DNA of 64,000 nt from Megascapheus bottae (Eukaryota > Chordata > Mammalia > Rodentia > Geomyidae): the NCBI GenBank assembly GCA_024803745.1, contig JANJXV010000010.1, positions 28,879,525 through 28,943,524 on the forward strand, read 5' to 3'. Under the pieces are notes generated by a model. It worked only from the letters and a program-made list of their open reading frames with translations. It was not told the DNA's origin and did no database searches. Below, one piece after another: positions 34,222 through 46,538 of the stretch. Position 1 is the stretch's first letter; each line of letters opens with the position of its first letter. Position numbers and translations under genes: made by a program.

Positions 34222-34405
34222 TGGGGCTGGGAGTTTGTCCTAGTGGTAGAGTGATTGCCTCACATGCACAGAGACCTAGATCTAATTCTTTAGTACCACA
34301 TACATAGAAAAATGCTGGAAGTGGTGCTATGACTCAAGTGGTAGCGTTTTAGCCTTGAGAAAACCCAAGGACATTGTTCAGGCCTTGAGCTCAAAGCCCA
34401 GGACT
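34222..34405 (+). mobile_element. IDL-Geo SINE with expanded purine tail
   Basis: GGGGCTGGGAGTTTGTCCTA, AAAAATGCTGGAAGTGGTGC and AAAGCCCAGGACTGGGAAG give the full dimer. The tail runs directly into the polypurine tract. Confidence 0.9.
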
Positions 34406-34765
34406 GGGAAGAAAGAAGAAGAAAAAGAAGAAGAAAGAGGAGGAGGAGGAGGAGGAAGAGGAGGAGGAGTACGAAGAGGAGGGAGAAGAAGAGGAAGAAG
34501 AGGAAGAAGAAGAAGGAGGAGGAGGAGGAGGAGGAAGAGGAGGAGAAGAAGAAGAAGAAGAGGAGGAGGAGGAGGAAGAGGAGAAAGAAGGAGGAGGAGG
34601 TGGAGGAGAAAGAGGAGGAAGGAGAAGAGGAAGAAGAGGAAGAAGAAGAAGAGGAGGAGGAGAAGGAAGAGGAGAAAGAAGAGGAAGAGGAAGAAGAAGA
34701 GGAAAAAGAAGAGGAAGAGGAAGGGGAGGGGGAGAAGAAGGAGAAGAGAACGAGGAGGAAGAAAA
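34406..34765 (+). repeat. 360-bp polypurine (GAA/GGA)n tract
   Basis: Only four pyrimidines interrupt 360 purines (T34470, C34472, T34601, C34751). It starts at the A-rich tail of the SINE and was probably expanded from it. Mirror-like purine runs of this kind can form triplex (H-DNA) structures. The Glu/Lys/Arg/Gly-rich and Ser/Phe/Leu-rich frames across it are artefacts. Confidence 0.97.
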
Positions 34766-35047
34766 TCAAGGGTTTACTGAGGACAAACTGACAATCATTC
34801 TTTTAAGTTTCTTATACTTTAAAAGAAAATGCCTTGTGAGAAATGACAAAAGATTTCATTTGTAGGAGAAAAATCATGTTATAATAACAAATATGATTTC
34901 AAATGACCTTAAGTGATAAGTAAAGGCGTCAGAGGTTAAACCATGCAAATTAATTTCCTTCCTCATTATAAGATCCTACAATAACAGCCCAGTGAATGAA
35001 GATTTATGTAATAAAGTGAGTGAAATTCCTATTAGACAAGTGTTCCA

Positions 35048-35262
35048 CCAGACCCAGCAACAGCTGATGTAATACTGGTACTCGGGAGGCTAAAATTGGA
35101 AGATTATGATTTACACCCAGCTTGAGCAGTAGTCATGACACTTAAATCCAGTTCACCAAGTCACAAAAAGATAGCAGAGGTAGAGTTGTGCCTTAAGTAA
35201 TAGAGAAATATCCTGGGGTGAAAAACTTAAAACACAGAGCCCAAAGCCTGAGAAAGAAAGAG
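35048..35262 (+). mobile_element. SINE, B1-like/Geo-like composite, very old
   Basis: Traces only: GTACTCGGGAGGCTAAAATTGG, AATCCAGTTCACCA, then a (GA) stretch replacing the tail. The call rests on order rather than close identity. Confidence 0.45.
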
Positions 35263-35747
35263 AGAGAGAAAGAGGGAAAGAGTTTTCCATGCAAAGAATG
35301 ATGAATATGGGCGCAATAGATGGCTTGCTTGAAGAACTGAATCCACCAAAAAGGACCACTGAAACTTTTTCAGAGTGGGAAAAGTAGAAGTGACAAGTAA
35401 TGGAGCCCAATTCTAAAATACTTCAGAGGATATCTTGAGAGTGTTTTTCATTAAGTGTGAAAGCCCCCAACCCATTGGAATTTTCTGTATGCCATCTATA
35501 TGACAGTTTTCAAAAAAAAAACAACAACTTGCAAGCATTTCAAAAATAGGTAGTAGAAGAAAGGTGGGCAGGGATCACTTGGTGCATGTGAGTGTTAGCA
35601 TAAAAATAGTAACAGCTGCTCAGGTTCTAAACATATTTGTTTGATACAGCACTTCAAACTGGAATACTGGGAGAATATAAAGTTTAAAGTGAAAAGGAAG
35701 GTCCTCACCTCAAATATGATCAAGTAAAAGGATAGAGCTCTATGTTG
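35263..35747. other. Unassigned DNA
   Basis: Nothing recognised. Confidence 0.5.
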
Positions 35748-35917
35748 GATTATGATTCAGGTTATCCTGGCAGGAAAGTTTATGAGCCTTTTGTCTCCAG
35801 TGAAGCACTAAAAGCCAGAAGATGAGCTGTGTTTCAAGTGATAGATCACTAGCCTTGAGTATGAAGGCTGAAGTACAGTTCCCAGGCCCAGAGTTCAAGC
35901 CCCAGGACTGTCAAAAT
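35748..35917 (+). mobile_element. SINE, B1-like/Geo-like composite, 5'-truncated
   Basis: Starts inside the left half (ATCCTGGCAGGAAAGTTTAT) and keeps the right half (GAGCTGTGTTTCAAGTGATA, CAGAGTTCAAGCCCCAGGAC). An (AATG)n microsatellite at 35918-35950 forms its tail. Confidence 0.78.
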
Positions 35918-36176
35918 ATGAATGAATGAATGAACGAATGAATGAATGAAAAATAGATAAATAGATAAGTCAAACAGATACCTGGTCTTTGGTAATAGTA
36001 CTATTTTTTTTAATCTGGCAAGATGCTAGGATTTATATCTTTAAAAAAAATAGAAAGAAGAGATCTAAAACTTTATGCCTGAAATACTTAAAAGTTTACT
36101 TGTGAGTCAGTAAAACAAGAAAGATAGTACATAGGTTTTGAAGTATAGAACATACTTTTAAAAAATATAATGGTAA

Positions 36177-36375
36177 TATATCAGATTATTGTATATATGC
36201 TTATTTGGTTTTTTGAAGTCATATAGGGAATGGAGGAAAACAAGATGAGGGGCAGGGGTGGGGGAGGGAAATGGGGACCAAGACATGAGAAAAGGTATCA
36301 ATGTTTGTGAAGTAATGCACCTTCTATTTGGTGAATATAATGTAACCCTTCTATTAATTACAATAAAAATATATG
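36177..36375 (+). mobile_element. L1 3' end, severely 5'-truncated, with TSD
   Basis: Last ~200 bp of the young L1 3' UTR (GGGGCAGGGGTGGGGGAGGG, GTATCAATGTTTGTGAAGTA, ATTACAATAAAAAT). Flanks AAAAAATAYAATGGTAA at 36160-36176 and 36376-36392 form a 17-bp TSD with one mismatch. Confidence 0.92.
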
Positions 36376-36392
36376 AAAAAATACAATGGTAA

Positions 36393-37130
36393 ATGTATAC
36401 AGGTCAAAATTAGCATTTGTAATGTTGGATACCAATCACCCATGAATTCATTGCTACAAAATTATTTAATATAACATTCCCTTTTAAAAAGCAAATTTAT
36501 CAAAATTGTGAATTGCTGTTTAATATTAATTTTCACTCCATAATTGATAACTTAAAGTATTATTTATTTTTTATCTATTTTCAAAGATTGTAATATAAAG
36601 TTCAAGGTATTTTTTAACTAGTATGTGACTTTTACTTAAGAAAATGCATTGTATTCAAGTGTTAGTATGTTTTCATTCTGCCCCATTATCAAGTATTTTT
36701 AGAATTGCTGAAAGCATGCATTCATTTATGTTTTAAATTCTTTTTAGAACAAAAATACATATGAAGCTTGAGTAAAGTGCAATGCCCAATTCTAGCATAG
36801 CATTATAATGTATGAGCTCTGTTCATGAAATGTAACTTCATGGAACAAAACCCTCAGGGCTTATGTTTTGTGTGTGCTTCTATCATCTAGTAAGCTTCTT
36901 GTATTCAATCCAGGGGGAGAAATTTAAAGTTTCCTTTGTATTTCATTTTAATAACAGTAGGTTAGACTACATTTTTGCACACAGCTAAGATTTTACTCAT
37001 TGCAGCAAAATGAGGCCTCCTATGAATCTGAAAACCATAAAGTGAAGAACCCACTGAATCAAATGAGTCTAGGATGCAGAATGGATGAGAGCCAATATTA
37101 CCGAATGCTAGCTTTAAGAGAAGAAGCTTT
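36393..37130. other. Unassigned AT-rich DNA
   Basis: Nothing recognised. Confidence 0.5.
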
Positions 37131-37329
37131 GGTGCTTGGAATGTGGCTTAGTGATAGAGTGCTTGCCTAGCATTTCTGAAGCCCTGAGTTCTATGCCTCA
37201 GTATCATATAAACAGAAAAAAAGCTGGACGTTTCTGTGGCCCAAATGGTAGAGTGGTATCTTGAGCAAAAGAAGCACAGTGACAGTGCCCATGCCCTAAG
37301 TACAAGACCCACGACTAGAAAAAAAAAAG
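37131..37329 (+). mobile_element. IDL-Geo SINE
   Basis: GGCTTAGTGATAGAGTGCTT, CTGAGTTCTATGCCTCAGTA, the linker AAAAAAAGC, then a right half ending CACGACTAG and A10. Somewhat diverged. Confidence 0.85.
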
Positions 37330-38571
37330 AGTGGAAGCTTCTTTTCAACTTAAAACATACAAATGTGAATAAAATCTGCTGAAAAAATGAATTTGACTAG
37401 GCTTCTCATGACTCTGAACAGAGAAAGTATAAACACTATTTTCAAGATTGAGTAATTATATTCATAATTTTACAAATTTACTTATTACTATTTCTACAGC
37501 CAATCTCTAGTTCGACAGAAGCCAATCCAGACAATCATGTTTGCTGTAGTAAAATACAATGTAAAATTAAAGAGTATACACTAATACCATACCCAGAAGC
37601 TGAATAACAAAGTTATTTGTTATTAAACCATATTCATTAGGATACAGAAAAACAAACTTGCTGTAAAGGACAGAAATACACTATAGCACTCTTGCACATG
37701 GACTATCCCCTACTGAGAATAGAAGTGCACTTATGAAAAGGATATGACAAAATTGGTATCCTGCTGCTAAGCTAGGGGCTGGTCTGACAGAGAAAGATGA
37801 GAGGAAATAAAAGGTAACAGAACACCAAAACTAAGAGTTACACTAATTAATACCAGCATTATCGTTTTGTCCCCAATTATTTTATTACTCCATTCTCATT
37901 CACTGAAATTTATATATTTTCACTAATTTGAATATTTCCTTAATAAAATACCCAGTAAAACATTGGATGACAAAAATATTTCCTATCCTAAAAATAAATG
38001 ATATATATATATATATTAGACTATTAGCAGAAAATTTACCAAATCTTGAAAAAAAAAGAAAAAAGAAGCCCCTCTAGTTATAGGAGGCCTTCAGAACACA
38101 CAACAGAGCAGATAGAAAAAGACCCTCTACATAGCATATTGTAGTCAAAGCTATAAGCACAGAAAATAAACAAAGGATAATTTAGTTTGAATGGCCCATT
38201 TTTAGAACTGCTTCCTCTGGAGTTCTCTTCAGTCTGGCTGCTGCCTGCCAAATAACACTTGTTTGTGATTGCTCTTATACTGAGCATTTAAGTTTGCTGA
38301 AGGCAAATCAGATTTCCAGATTTGATAGAAAGTTAGGGAGCCCTATTTTTTGAAAGCCCACCCAGTACTTTTGCACCTTTATAACAGATCATTTCTTCTT
38401 GCAAAATAGCTAGTTGTGCCTATTATGTGTATAAAGAAATGGGAAAACAAGCAAACCATGCAAAATAACTAATTCTTCATTATCTGAGTGATTCTATTTA
38501 CGCTGACTCACAAGCATACACCCTTACAATGTGTATGAACACTGATTTTCAGATCACGTAAAAACTTACAG
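37330..38571. other. Unassigned AT-rich DNA
   Basis: No gene or named repeat recognised. A short (AT)n lies at about 38000-38016. Confidence 0.5.
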
Positions 38572-38785
38572 CCAAAGCTAGTGGCTCATACCTATCTATC
38601 AGGAGTTGGACAGCAAAAGCCAGAAGGAGCATCAAAGTTCATAAAACTGTCTCCCAAACACCAGCAAAAGCAAGGCTGGAAAGTTGTATCCAATGGAAGA
38701 ACACACTTCAGGAAGAAAAAAAAAAGCCAAGCAAGTACAAGGCTTTGAGTTCAAATTTCCATATTGACAAAATAAAATAATTTTA
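38572..38785 (+). mobile_element. SINE, B1-like/Geo-like composite, very old
   Basis: AGTGGCTCATACCTATCTATC, ATCAAAGTTCATAAAACTGT, GGCTTTGAGTTCAAATTTCC and an A-rich end. Internal parts are lost. Confidence 0.55.
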
Positions 38786-39327
38786 GAGAACTCTCTGCAT
38801 TTTAAAGATACTAACCGCTGTAACTTGTGAAAATAGTTTGAAGTTTTCAGCTCATGAACATTTGAACTGTAAAGAGTTACACATTTTTGACTCCATTGTT
38901 TTATAACACATTTGGTATATGTGACCATAAATCTACTCTACATCATTATTTTGATTTTTGAATATTATAGGTTATTCTATTAGGATCTCCTCACCTAAAA
39001 TTCCTTGTAGTTGTGAAGACTGCAGTGGGAAAACTTTGACTTAGTTTTGTTTCTGTTATTAAAGTTTTAGCTGTTATTAAAGCACATAAATTCACTCAGT
39101 TTCTAAGTACCAAAGAGGACATTCAGCAATCACAATAAATGCCAGTTGAGACAATAATAAGACTAATCAAACATTGATATTATTCTTACCACTAATTAAT
39201 ATGTAAAAATGACTGGTTTTACCTAATGACTTCATATTTTATCTCTCAGATTGGATCCTACAATTGCAATTTCTGACATAAGAATCACGTCATCTCTTTT
39301 TCCTCAACTTCAGATTCTATGTCATGC
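38786..39327. other. Unassigned DNA
   Basis: Nothing recognised. Confidence 0.5.
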
Positions 39328-39590
39328 TGGCTGTGCATGATTCACATCATCCTGCTTATTCAGGAAGCTGAGATCTGAGGGTCGTGTCTCAAAGCCATTT
39401 TAGATAAGAACATCCATGAGATTATTACCTCCATAAAATCATCAAAAAGCTAGAAGTGGAGCTGTGGCTTAACCAGTAAAGTACCAGCCTTGAGGAAAAA
39501 CAAGAAAAAAGCTAGGTCAGCACGCACTCCAGGGTGAAGCTCCAATATTGCTGCACCTGAAGGTGAATACACACACACACACATGCACAA
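39328..39590 (+). mobile_element. SINE, B1-like/Geo-like composite, old
   Basis: CATCATCCTGCTTATTCAGG, AAGCTGAGATCTGAGGGTCG, TAGAAGTGGAGCTGTGGCTT and CCAGCCTTGAGGAAAAAC in order, ending in (CA)n. A GGA-rich tract follows at 39641-39682. Confidence 0.72.
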
Positions 39591-39690
39591 GCCTATTTAA
39601 CATTATAATGTATAAAAATGTGGGAATTATCATATGGAAAGAAGGAGGAGGAGGAGGAGGAGAAGTGGTGGAGGAGAAAGAGGAAGTTGT

Positions 39691-40689
39691 TCTAGAGAAA
39701 CAAAAGGAATAATGTGAATAATCACAACCAGGAGGAGAAGTTGTTCCCAGATCCCTGACTAATTAGTTTTTTACCTATTGGCAGAATATGTTTTGTTTAT
39801 CATTGTTGACAGATTTACACAGATATTTATACATTTATTTTTCCTTATTAAAATTTTGCCACTTAGTTTACAACTATATATGTATGCTTTTAATATCTTG
39901 AATATTATCTCCTAGTTCCTGGAATCCCATTGTACATTTTGTATGAAGATTCTAATTTAGCTCTGAGATCAATTGAAACATTTCTTCATTGATTTCTAAG
40001 AATTTGGCCTTCTATACCAAGAACAATAAAAAATCACTTGGAATTCTTAATAAATAAGTAAAATACCTCTAAATTTAAATAAAAATATGAACTCATCTTT
40101 AATTCATCTCTCTTTTCTGGCTCGACTGAAAAGTACTTCCTAACAATCTGTCCCTCTGTCTAGAATATGACAGATATTCAAATTAATTTCTCCATTCTAA
40201 GTGTTAATGTCTTGTGAAATTGGACCCAGTGAGGTAGACTGAACAGCACATATAAAAATTTCCCTCATATCTCGATTGTAAGAATAATAGACAGGCAGGC
40301 TTCCCATCCAAAGATACAAGAGATGTACTTCATAAAACAGAGGCTTCTGAACAGGCAAAAACAACATCAGAAAAATGAAGTAGGACTTTCATTATTTATC
40401 AGAGTCAATGTCGGATGCAATTATTTTTCTTTTTTATTAAAAAATTTATTAAAGTTGATTTTCACATTTTCATGTTTTCACATCATATTTCAAATGACAT
40501 GTTTAACAAAGAAGTATTCAAGAAGGGAATCTCTATATACAATCGCTGGCACTTATATTTTAGAACATAGTTAAAATTAGGCTGAGGGTTGTATGTCATA
40601 GATACATGTTACTCTATGTAATAAAACATGTCTATAGAGTCATAGATTTTTATGTCTATGCAGTTGTGTTTATATTTCCAATACCACGT
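39691..40689. other. Unassigned AT-rich DNA
   Basis: No gene or named repeat recognised. Confidence 0.5.
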
Positions 40690-40940
40690 CCATAGCATTT
40701 GGTACACAAATATTGAGTCATCACTCTTGTACTGTTTGGATCTAATAGCCACATATTAAGGATACCATGCACCTTTTGTTCCTTTGGTCTTGACTCGTCT
40801 CACTCAACATGATTCGCTCTAGATTCATCCACTTACTTGTGAATGCCATTATTTTCTCTTGTCTGTTGGCTATGTAGAATTCCATTGTATATATACACCA
40901 CATTTTTTATCCATTCATCTGCAGTCAATTCACAATAACC
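40690..40940 (-). mobile_element. Old L1 ORF2 3' fragment
   Basis: GAATTCCATTGTATATATACACC, CATTTTTTATCCATTCATCT and ATGATTCGCTCTAGATTCATC are typical of a decayed L1 ORF2 end read on the minus strand. Confidence 0.65.
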
Positions 40941-40951
40941 AATCAACTGCA

Positions 40952-41295
40952 ATTTTTTTAATTTAATTTAATTGTTTATTGTTGGAATAATATATAGAGG
41001 GCTTACAGTTACATTCACCAGATATCAGGTGCATTACTTCTTACCCAATAATATCCCTACACATGATTTCCCTCCCTTAAACTCTCTCAAACATCTTGTT
41101 TTTCTCCCTCCCTTTCCTATTTCAAATAAATAAATAAAGGTGTATACAATATACCAGGTAATAAAGTCAGATACAATAACAATATGAGATTGACCAAAGG
41201 GCAACAAAAAGAGAAGAGAAATAACATAGCACATTAAGAACAACAATCAAGATAAAGCTCTTGTCTCCATATCCTAGAGATCCTTTCATTTTTGA
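40952..41295 (-). mobile_element. L1 3' UTR fragment
   Basis: Minus-strand L1 3' UTR with its tail (TTTTTTTAATTTAATTTAAT on the plus strand), TAATGCACCTGATATCTGGTG and the G-rich tract. Inserted against an older L1 piece; same older subfamily as 29703. Confidence 0.83.
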
Positions 41296-41480
41296 CTGAA
41301 ATTTTTGAACCAAATAAAAAAATCATAGTGTATAAATGATAATATAGAAATTGTAAATTCTCTGTAATACTAAATATTAGAAACAATAGTACATGGACTT
41401 GATGATGGAATACTACAAAAAATACTTCTGTATTTCTTCAAGATCAATATGAACTAAAAAGTTATATATAAAAACATTTC

Positions 41481-41679
41481 CGGGCCAGGAGTTTGGCCTA
41501 GTGGTTAAAGTGCTTGCCTAGCATGCATGAAGACCCAGGTTCGATTCCTCGGTACCACATACATAGCAAAAAAAGCCGGAAGTGGTGCTGAGGCTCAAGT
41601 GGTAGAGCTCTAGCCTTGAGAAAGTCCAAGGACAGTGCTCAAGCTCTGAGCCCAAGCCCAGGACTGGCAAAAAAAAAAA
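41481..41679 (+). mobile_element. IDL-Geo SINE, well preserved
   Basis: Starts CGGGCCAGGAGTTTGGCCTA with an intact A box. GGTTCGATTCC at 41538-41548 is a perfect RNA polymerase III B box. The linker is CATAGCAAAAAAAGC and the right half ends CCCAGGACTGGC before A11. Close to the consensus I infer from all copies here, so relatively young. Confidence 0.94.
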
Positions 41680-42439
41680 TCCATTTTCTTTAACTTTTAA
41701 GGAAGGAAATGAAATACAAAAAGATGTGTTCAGTGTAAAAATTCCTTTTCACTGTGTAACTTCCTTCTTTCACTAGGCTCTAAGGAAGTTTCTTAATTTT
41801 CACAGGATCATGCAAAATAAATGAAGCAGTGAGGGAGCTGAGATGTATGCATTTTCATACTAACAGCAGGAAGATTGAGGGGTCACGATATGATTTCATA
41901 TGAATTAATATTTTATATAAAAACAAATTGATTTTCATAAAACCTCACAAATGACAAACTGGGTAGAACCTTTTTGTTTTAAGAGTAGGTAATATCTCTC
42001 AAGTCAATAAGAATTTGTACTTATAAATAATACATTTGGATGATTCTACCCTTAAGAATGCAAGACTCAAGCACATCTAATTTTCCTGGGGAAAAGTGAT
42101 ACTGATTAACCAAACCTAAAGAGAAAGTAGGTTGTCATCCTTGCTTCTTTGGCGGGTTTCTTATATCTAACTCAATCTTGGTATAAAATAGGGAAAAGAA
42201 CATAGTACATTATCCAAATTAATTAAACAATTTCTGAATGATATAAAAGTAATTCTCTTCAACTTTGGCTCTATGGATCCCTTACCCTGGGTTCCTTGCC
42301 TATTGCATTCAGTCCAGCCTAGAGATTCAACTGGTATCCAAGATTCAAGATGAAGCTCTAACACTGCAGATTAAAGATGGGTGTTCTAAACCTTAACATC
42401 CAAAGGGCAGGAAAAGTAAATTCCTGCATGAAGGAAATT
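41680..42439. other. Unassigned DNA
   Basis: Nothing recognised. Confidence 0.5.
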
Positions 42440-42612
42440 AGTATCCTTACGGAAGGGGTTCCAGGAAGTGGGGATCTCACTAGAATCTAAATCAATTCAC
42501 ACCATGACCTCTGATATTCCAAACTCCAGACTAAGAGAAATAAATTACTGTTATATATGAGTCACGGTCTCTATTGTATTTCCCCTGTTATTGCAATAAC
42601 AATACCTACTCT
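42440..42612 (+). repeat. MLT1-like LTR fragment (MaLR class)
   Basis: TTAGTATCCTTACGGAAGGGG, ATGACCTCTGATATTCC, and TCCAGACTAAGAGAAATAAA with TTACTGTTATATATGAGTCA match the 3' part of old MLT1-type LTRs, including the AATAAA. Recognition from memory of the family pattern, not by search. Confidence 0.5.
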
Positions 42613-44216
42613 TCTCTGTTTGTTGGTTTTCTCATTTCTTAGACTTTTTCTGAATGACTATGTTAGTGGCAGTCCATGGGCTAAACAGAAGATCAGAATT
42701 ACACCAGGTCTGCAGAGCTTTGGATCTCGGGCTCTCAGATATTAGATTAAAATAGCTCCCTGAAGAGCAACAAGAAGAGAGTTCTACCATAAAAGGGACA
42801 AATTCCTTTTGCTTTTGTGCTTAATCCTTTGTTTCTTAAAACCAATAATCAAGCTTAGCTCCAAGACTCATGGTGTGACATAAATGAGATAATGTATGCA
42901 ATATCCCTCCATCCCATAAAAGTTGCAGCATGCTTTCTGATGAAATGTCACACTTCCCACTGAAATTTACAAGGAAAATACAAATTTCATATACTGATTT
43001 GCAGCTCTGCTTTGTGCTCTTATAGACAATAATCTTAACCATAAAGTCTGGAAATAAGTTAATACATTATGATCTGTAACTGATTAGAAGTGAAAGAAAA
43101 GGACAATCTACAGAATAAGGAGTAAATAGGATTCAATAATGAATAGAGAATGAAGGGAGGAATTTTTGATAGGCAGATATCTATCCAGTGTGGGATAAAA
43201 GACTAGTACTAAACCTAGCAGAAATTCAAGTAGTGAGATGACACATGCCATATTCCATAAAACACCTGTTTTTCCTAGAACAAGATATCTAAATATGGTA
43301 CTTTTAAGAGTGTGAAGAATACTTAAGGAAAACAGTAATAATATGGTTGGGACATTAAGTTGAACATTTGTGGGGACTTTTTTCTTCACATTTTACATTT
43401 TTATACTCTGTTTTTTAAGTATAGTACAGTGATTTGAGTTAAGATGTTTTATTCAACATTTGAAAAAAACATTAGCTTTAACTATTTTTTTGAGTAGAGA
43501 TATTTCAGAATTTATTGTCAGTATTCATGCAAAATCTATTGTCTTACCTTAGTGCCACTTCTGTGCTACTTCATTCCTGGTGCCTGTGCATTGATGCACA
43601 AGAGAGCATTTTAAAGTAATGCTCCATATCTCTTCTGCATTTTATAACACCCACATAAGCACAGTGCAGAGATAAATCAAAGTGTCTTTGTGATAAGCAT
43701 TAAGGAAAGCTATAGCACGGATGGAAATGAAGCTGAAAATAGACTGGAAAGAAAAGGTCTCAATTACGTCTAGATAATATCTGCACAATAGTGTATGAGG
43801 TCTGCAATTCCAGCCCTATGGGGAACCTGAATGGTGAAAAATTTATAGGATAGGGTGGTAAATGATAGAAGGGCCCTGATGGTTATGGGTGATGATGGGA
43901 AGTAAGGCCTCCTGGGGTAGGCCACCAGACATGGCTTCAAGACACTGGGAATTACTCAGCAAAGATGCATGTGGAGATGAGGGAACAAATCAACTAATCT
44001 CTCTTCAATCTGACTGGAAATGTACTCTAATTTAGAGGAGTCAACGGAACAATACTTAGTGGACTCAAGGAAAGAGACTAAAGATACCCACCCTGCCCCA
44101 GGACCTTCCTTTCTACAAGGAGTCCTGTTTGGCTGATTCATGTGCAGTTCCTTTCACTGTTTCTTGAACTTTAAAATAAACTTCTGTCTGCTCTAAACAC
44201 TTCCATGCCCCTTTAC
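42613..44216. other. Unassigned DNA
   Basis: No gene supported. 43800-44210 has higher GC content and ends with TTTAAAATAAACTTCTGTCT, which could be the end of an old LTR, but boundaries and family cannot be shown. Confidence 0.4.
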
Positions 44217-44266
44217 TTTTTATATAAAGGACATGTGGTTATAGTTACATAAATCAGGCATTGAGG

Positions 44267-44301
<35 letters not shown>

Positions 44302-44660
44302 CAGTCCTGGGCTTGGGCTCAGGGTATGAGCACTGTCCTTGAATTTTCTCAAGGCTAGAGCTCTACCACTTGAGCCACAGCAGCGTTTCTGGCTTTTTTT
44401 CTATGTATGTGGTACCAAGGAATCAAACCCAGGTCTTCGTGCATGTTAGACAAGCACTCTACTACTAGGCCAAACTCCCAGCCCGAGGATGTTTCTTTTG
44501 AACAGTGTCACCTATCCCTTCCCTTATTTTCTCCCATTTTTCCCTTCTTCCTTCCATGCCCCTCCAGGGGATGCATAGTTCATTTAATATGTGTGGAAAA
44601 CAAACATAAACCCTAGACAGTATCTCCAGTATTTCCCTCACCCCCCCAAAAAAAAGCATT
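44217..44660 (-). mobile_element. Old L1 3' UTR fragment split by a SINE
   Basis: TATAGTTACATAAATCAGGC before, and CCTATCCCTTCCCTTATTTTC after the SINE are consecutive parts of an older L1 3' UTR on the minus strand, ending near CACCCCCCCAAAAAAAAGC. Confidence 0.6.
44270..44484 (-). mobile_element. IDL-Geo SINE
   Basis: T30 tail, GCCAGTCCTGGGCTTGGGCT through CAAACTCCCAGCCC. The flanks GAGGAGGTTTTTTT and GAGGATGTTTCTTT look like a TSD with two mismatches. Confidence 0.92.
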
Positions 44661-46021
44661 GCAATGCTATAAAAACAAAACCCAAAGAAAAGTTGTTGAA
44701 AGATAAAGAAGTTGTTATTCTCTTAAGCAGAATGAAAATTGAGAACCATAGGTTGATCATCACCTTTTTCAGGATACCCAGAGAAACACAACAAGACCCA
44801 CCCAATAGGAAGCTGATTCATTGGCTGTTTTGCCCCCAATGTCTTCACACCTGTTTCCCTCTGGATGTTTCCCATGACTCTTGACGGCAAGGTTAAAAGC
44901 TTTTGCAAGCTACAGTTTCACAGCATCTCATGAGGTATAATTTCTCTGTTTTACCCCAAGAAAATACGAGTTATTGTTGAAATTACTACTTTAGGTTTTG
45001 TTTTCCTCAGTCAAAATTCAATTTTTTTTAGTTTCACTTCACTACTGTAGATCTAGAATTTGACACCCCATCAGAGTTTGGTAAATATTGCCTAAATCCA
45101 ACAAGACACAGACTTTTTCCATTAACAACGTTTGATGTAGTGTCACTGGAAATCCACTTTTCTGATTTCTCTAGTAACCCTTCCATTCCTAGTTCCACAC
45201 AGTGGAATTTTCAGTGATGGTTGTAGGAGTTGTGCTCCTGTTCTACTATAAATAAACACATTGAGAGCTGAATTTTTGGCAATGTGTAGCCCATGTAAAA
45301 AACCTACAAATGTATGATATCACACATGCTCATCATGTGAAATGCATGTAAATGGCTGATTCATTTTCCTGTTAGAAAAGATCATTTCAATTTTGACCTT
45401 CTAGACTAGCTGCTTTGAAATGGGTCACTGTTAAATGATGTTTGCTTCTGTGTAACATCTTTCTGTGGATGCTGTTTATTTTTATTTAAGAAAGAAGCCA
45501 AATCATCTGTCTAAATAATTATATTGACACTCTAAGGAACAGACAGACGAGGTAATTGAACTCAGTACACACATAGACACTGCAAGAAATTGACCCAGAA
45601 ACAGCAACAGGATGTGTGACAGGACCCACATCCTAGGACACCAGGTTGACTCCTGGAAAACGGACAGTGGAAGAGAGAGAGCAAATCATTATGATGAGGA
45701 AGGAATGTTTGATTCTTTTCTTCTGAAAAAGCTGGGTTACAGACAGGCACCTTCGTGCCTTATCCATCCCTATGTTTTTAGTGGCTATCGAAGTTATCTG
45801 TTACAAGTCTGATCTAAGTCTTATTCCTTTAAACAGAAATCATTTGCCTAAATCAAATAAAGATGAGTCATTAGCTTAAATGTTTCTGTTCCAGTGAAGA
45901 TTGTTTTTTGACTCAAACTTTCATTAAATTTACTAATGGTAAGGGGCTGAATATACAATGCAAATGGGCAATCAAATTTACAGAATTATAAATGGCTCAT
46001 AATCACAGAAATATTAGTATG
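44661..46021. other. Unassigned DNA
   Basis: About 1.4 kb without a recognised repeat and with only short frames (97 codons at most, no domain). A unique-looking stretch. Confidence 0.45.
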
Positions 46022-46245
46022 AAGCCAGGCATGGAGACTCAAGCCTGTAATCCTAACTACTCAGGAGGTTGAGATCCGAGGATCACAGTTCAAAGCCAGC
46101 CGGGGCACTAATGTCTTATCTCCAGTTAACTACTAGAAAAGCAGAAGTGACACTATGGCTTAAGGGATAGGGCAGTAGCCTTGAGCTGAAGAGCTCAGGG
46201 ACAACAACCAGGTCCATAGTTCAAGCCTCATAACTGACTAAATAA
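46022..46245 (+). mobile_element. SINE, B1-like/Geo-like composite
   Basis: AGCCAGGCATGGAGACTCAA, GCCTGTAATCCTAACTACTC, GAAGTGACACTATGGCTTAA and GAAGAGCTCAGGGACAACAA give both halves, ending in (AAAT)n. Confidence 0.9.
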
Positions 46246-46538
46246 ATAAGTAAGAAATATAAGTGAATGTTTGAATATTGTTAGAAACACATATATAAAT
46301 TTGTAAGTAGGACAGTAAATCATAAATTAGGAACACAGCATAAAAAAGAAGTCTAAATGTAAACTCAAATAAACTTAGTTTAATACTTGAGATGCAACAC
46401 CAAGTGAGACATTACACATGACCCATGATAGAGTACTCACCTCTTCATGCTTGCTTACTGAGTGAGTATATATTTTTCTCACTAATAAGAATATAGTCTA
46501 ATTAGTGATTTAAAAAAAACAAACAAACTGGAATTGAG

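Noticed and set aside
34290..34791. Long Ser/Phe/Leu-rich and Arg/Lys/Glu/Gly-rich frames
   Set aside because: Translations of the polypurine tract in different frames; no coding evidence.
43800..44210. Possible solo LTR ending with an AATAAA
   Set aside because: No paired ends, TSD or known family could be shown.
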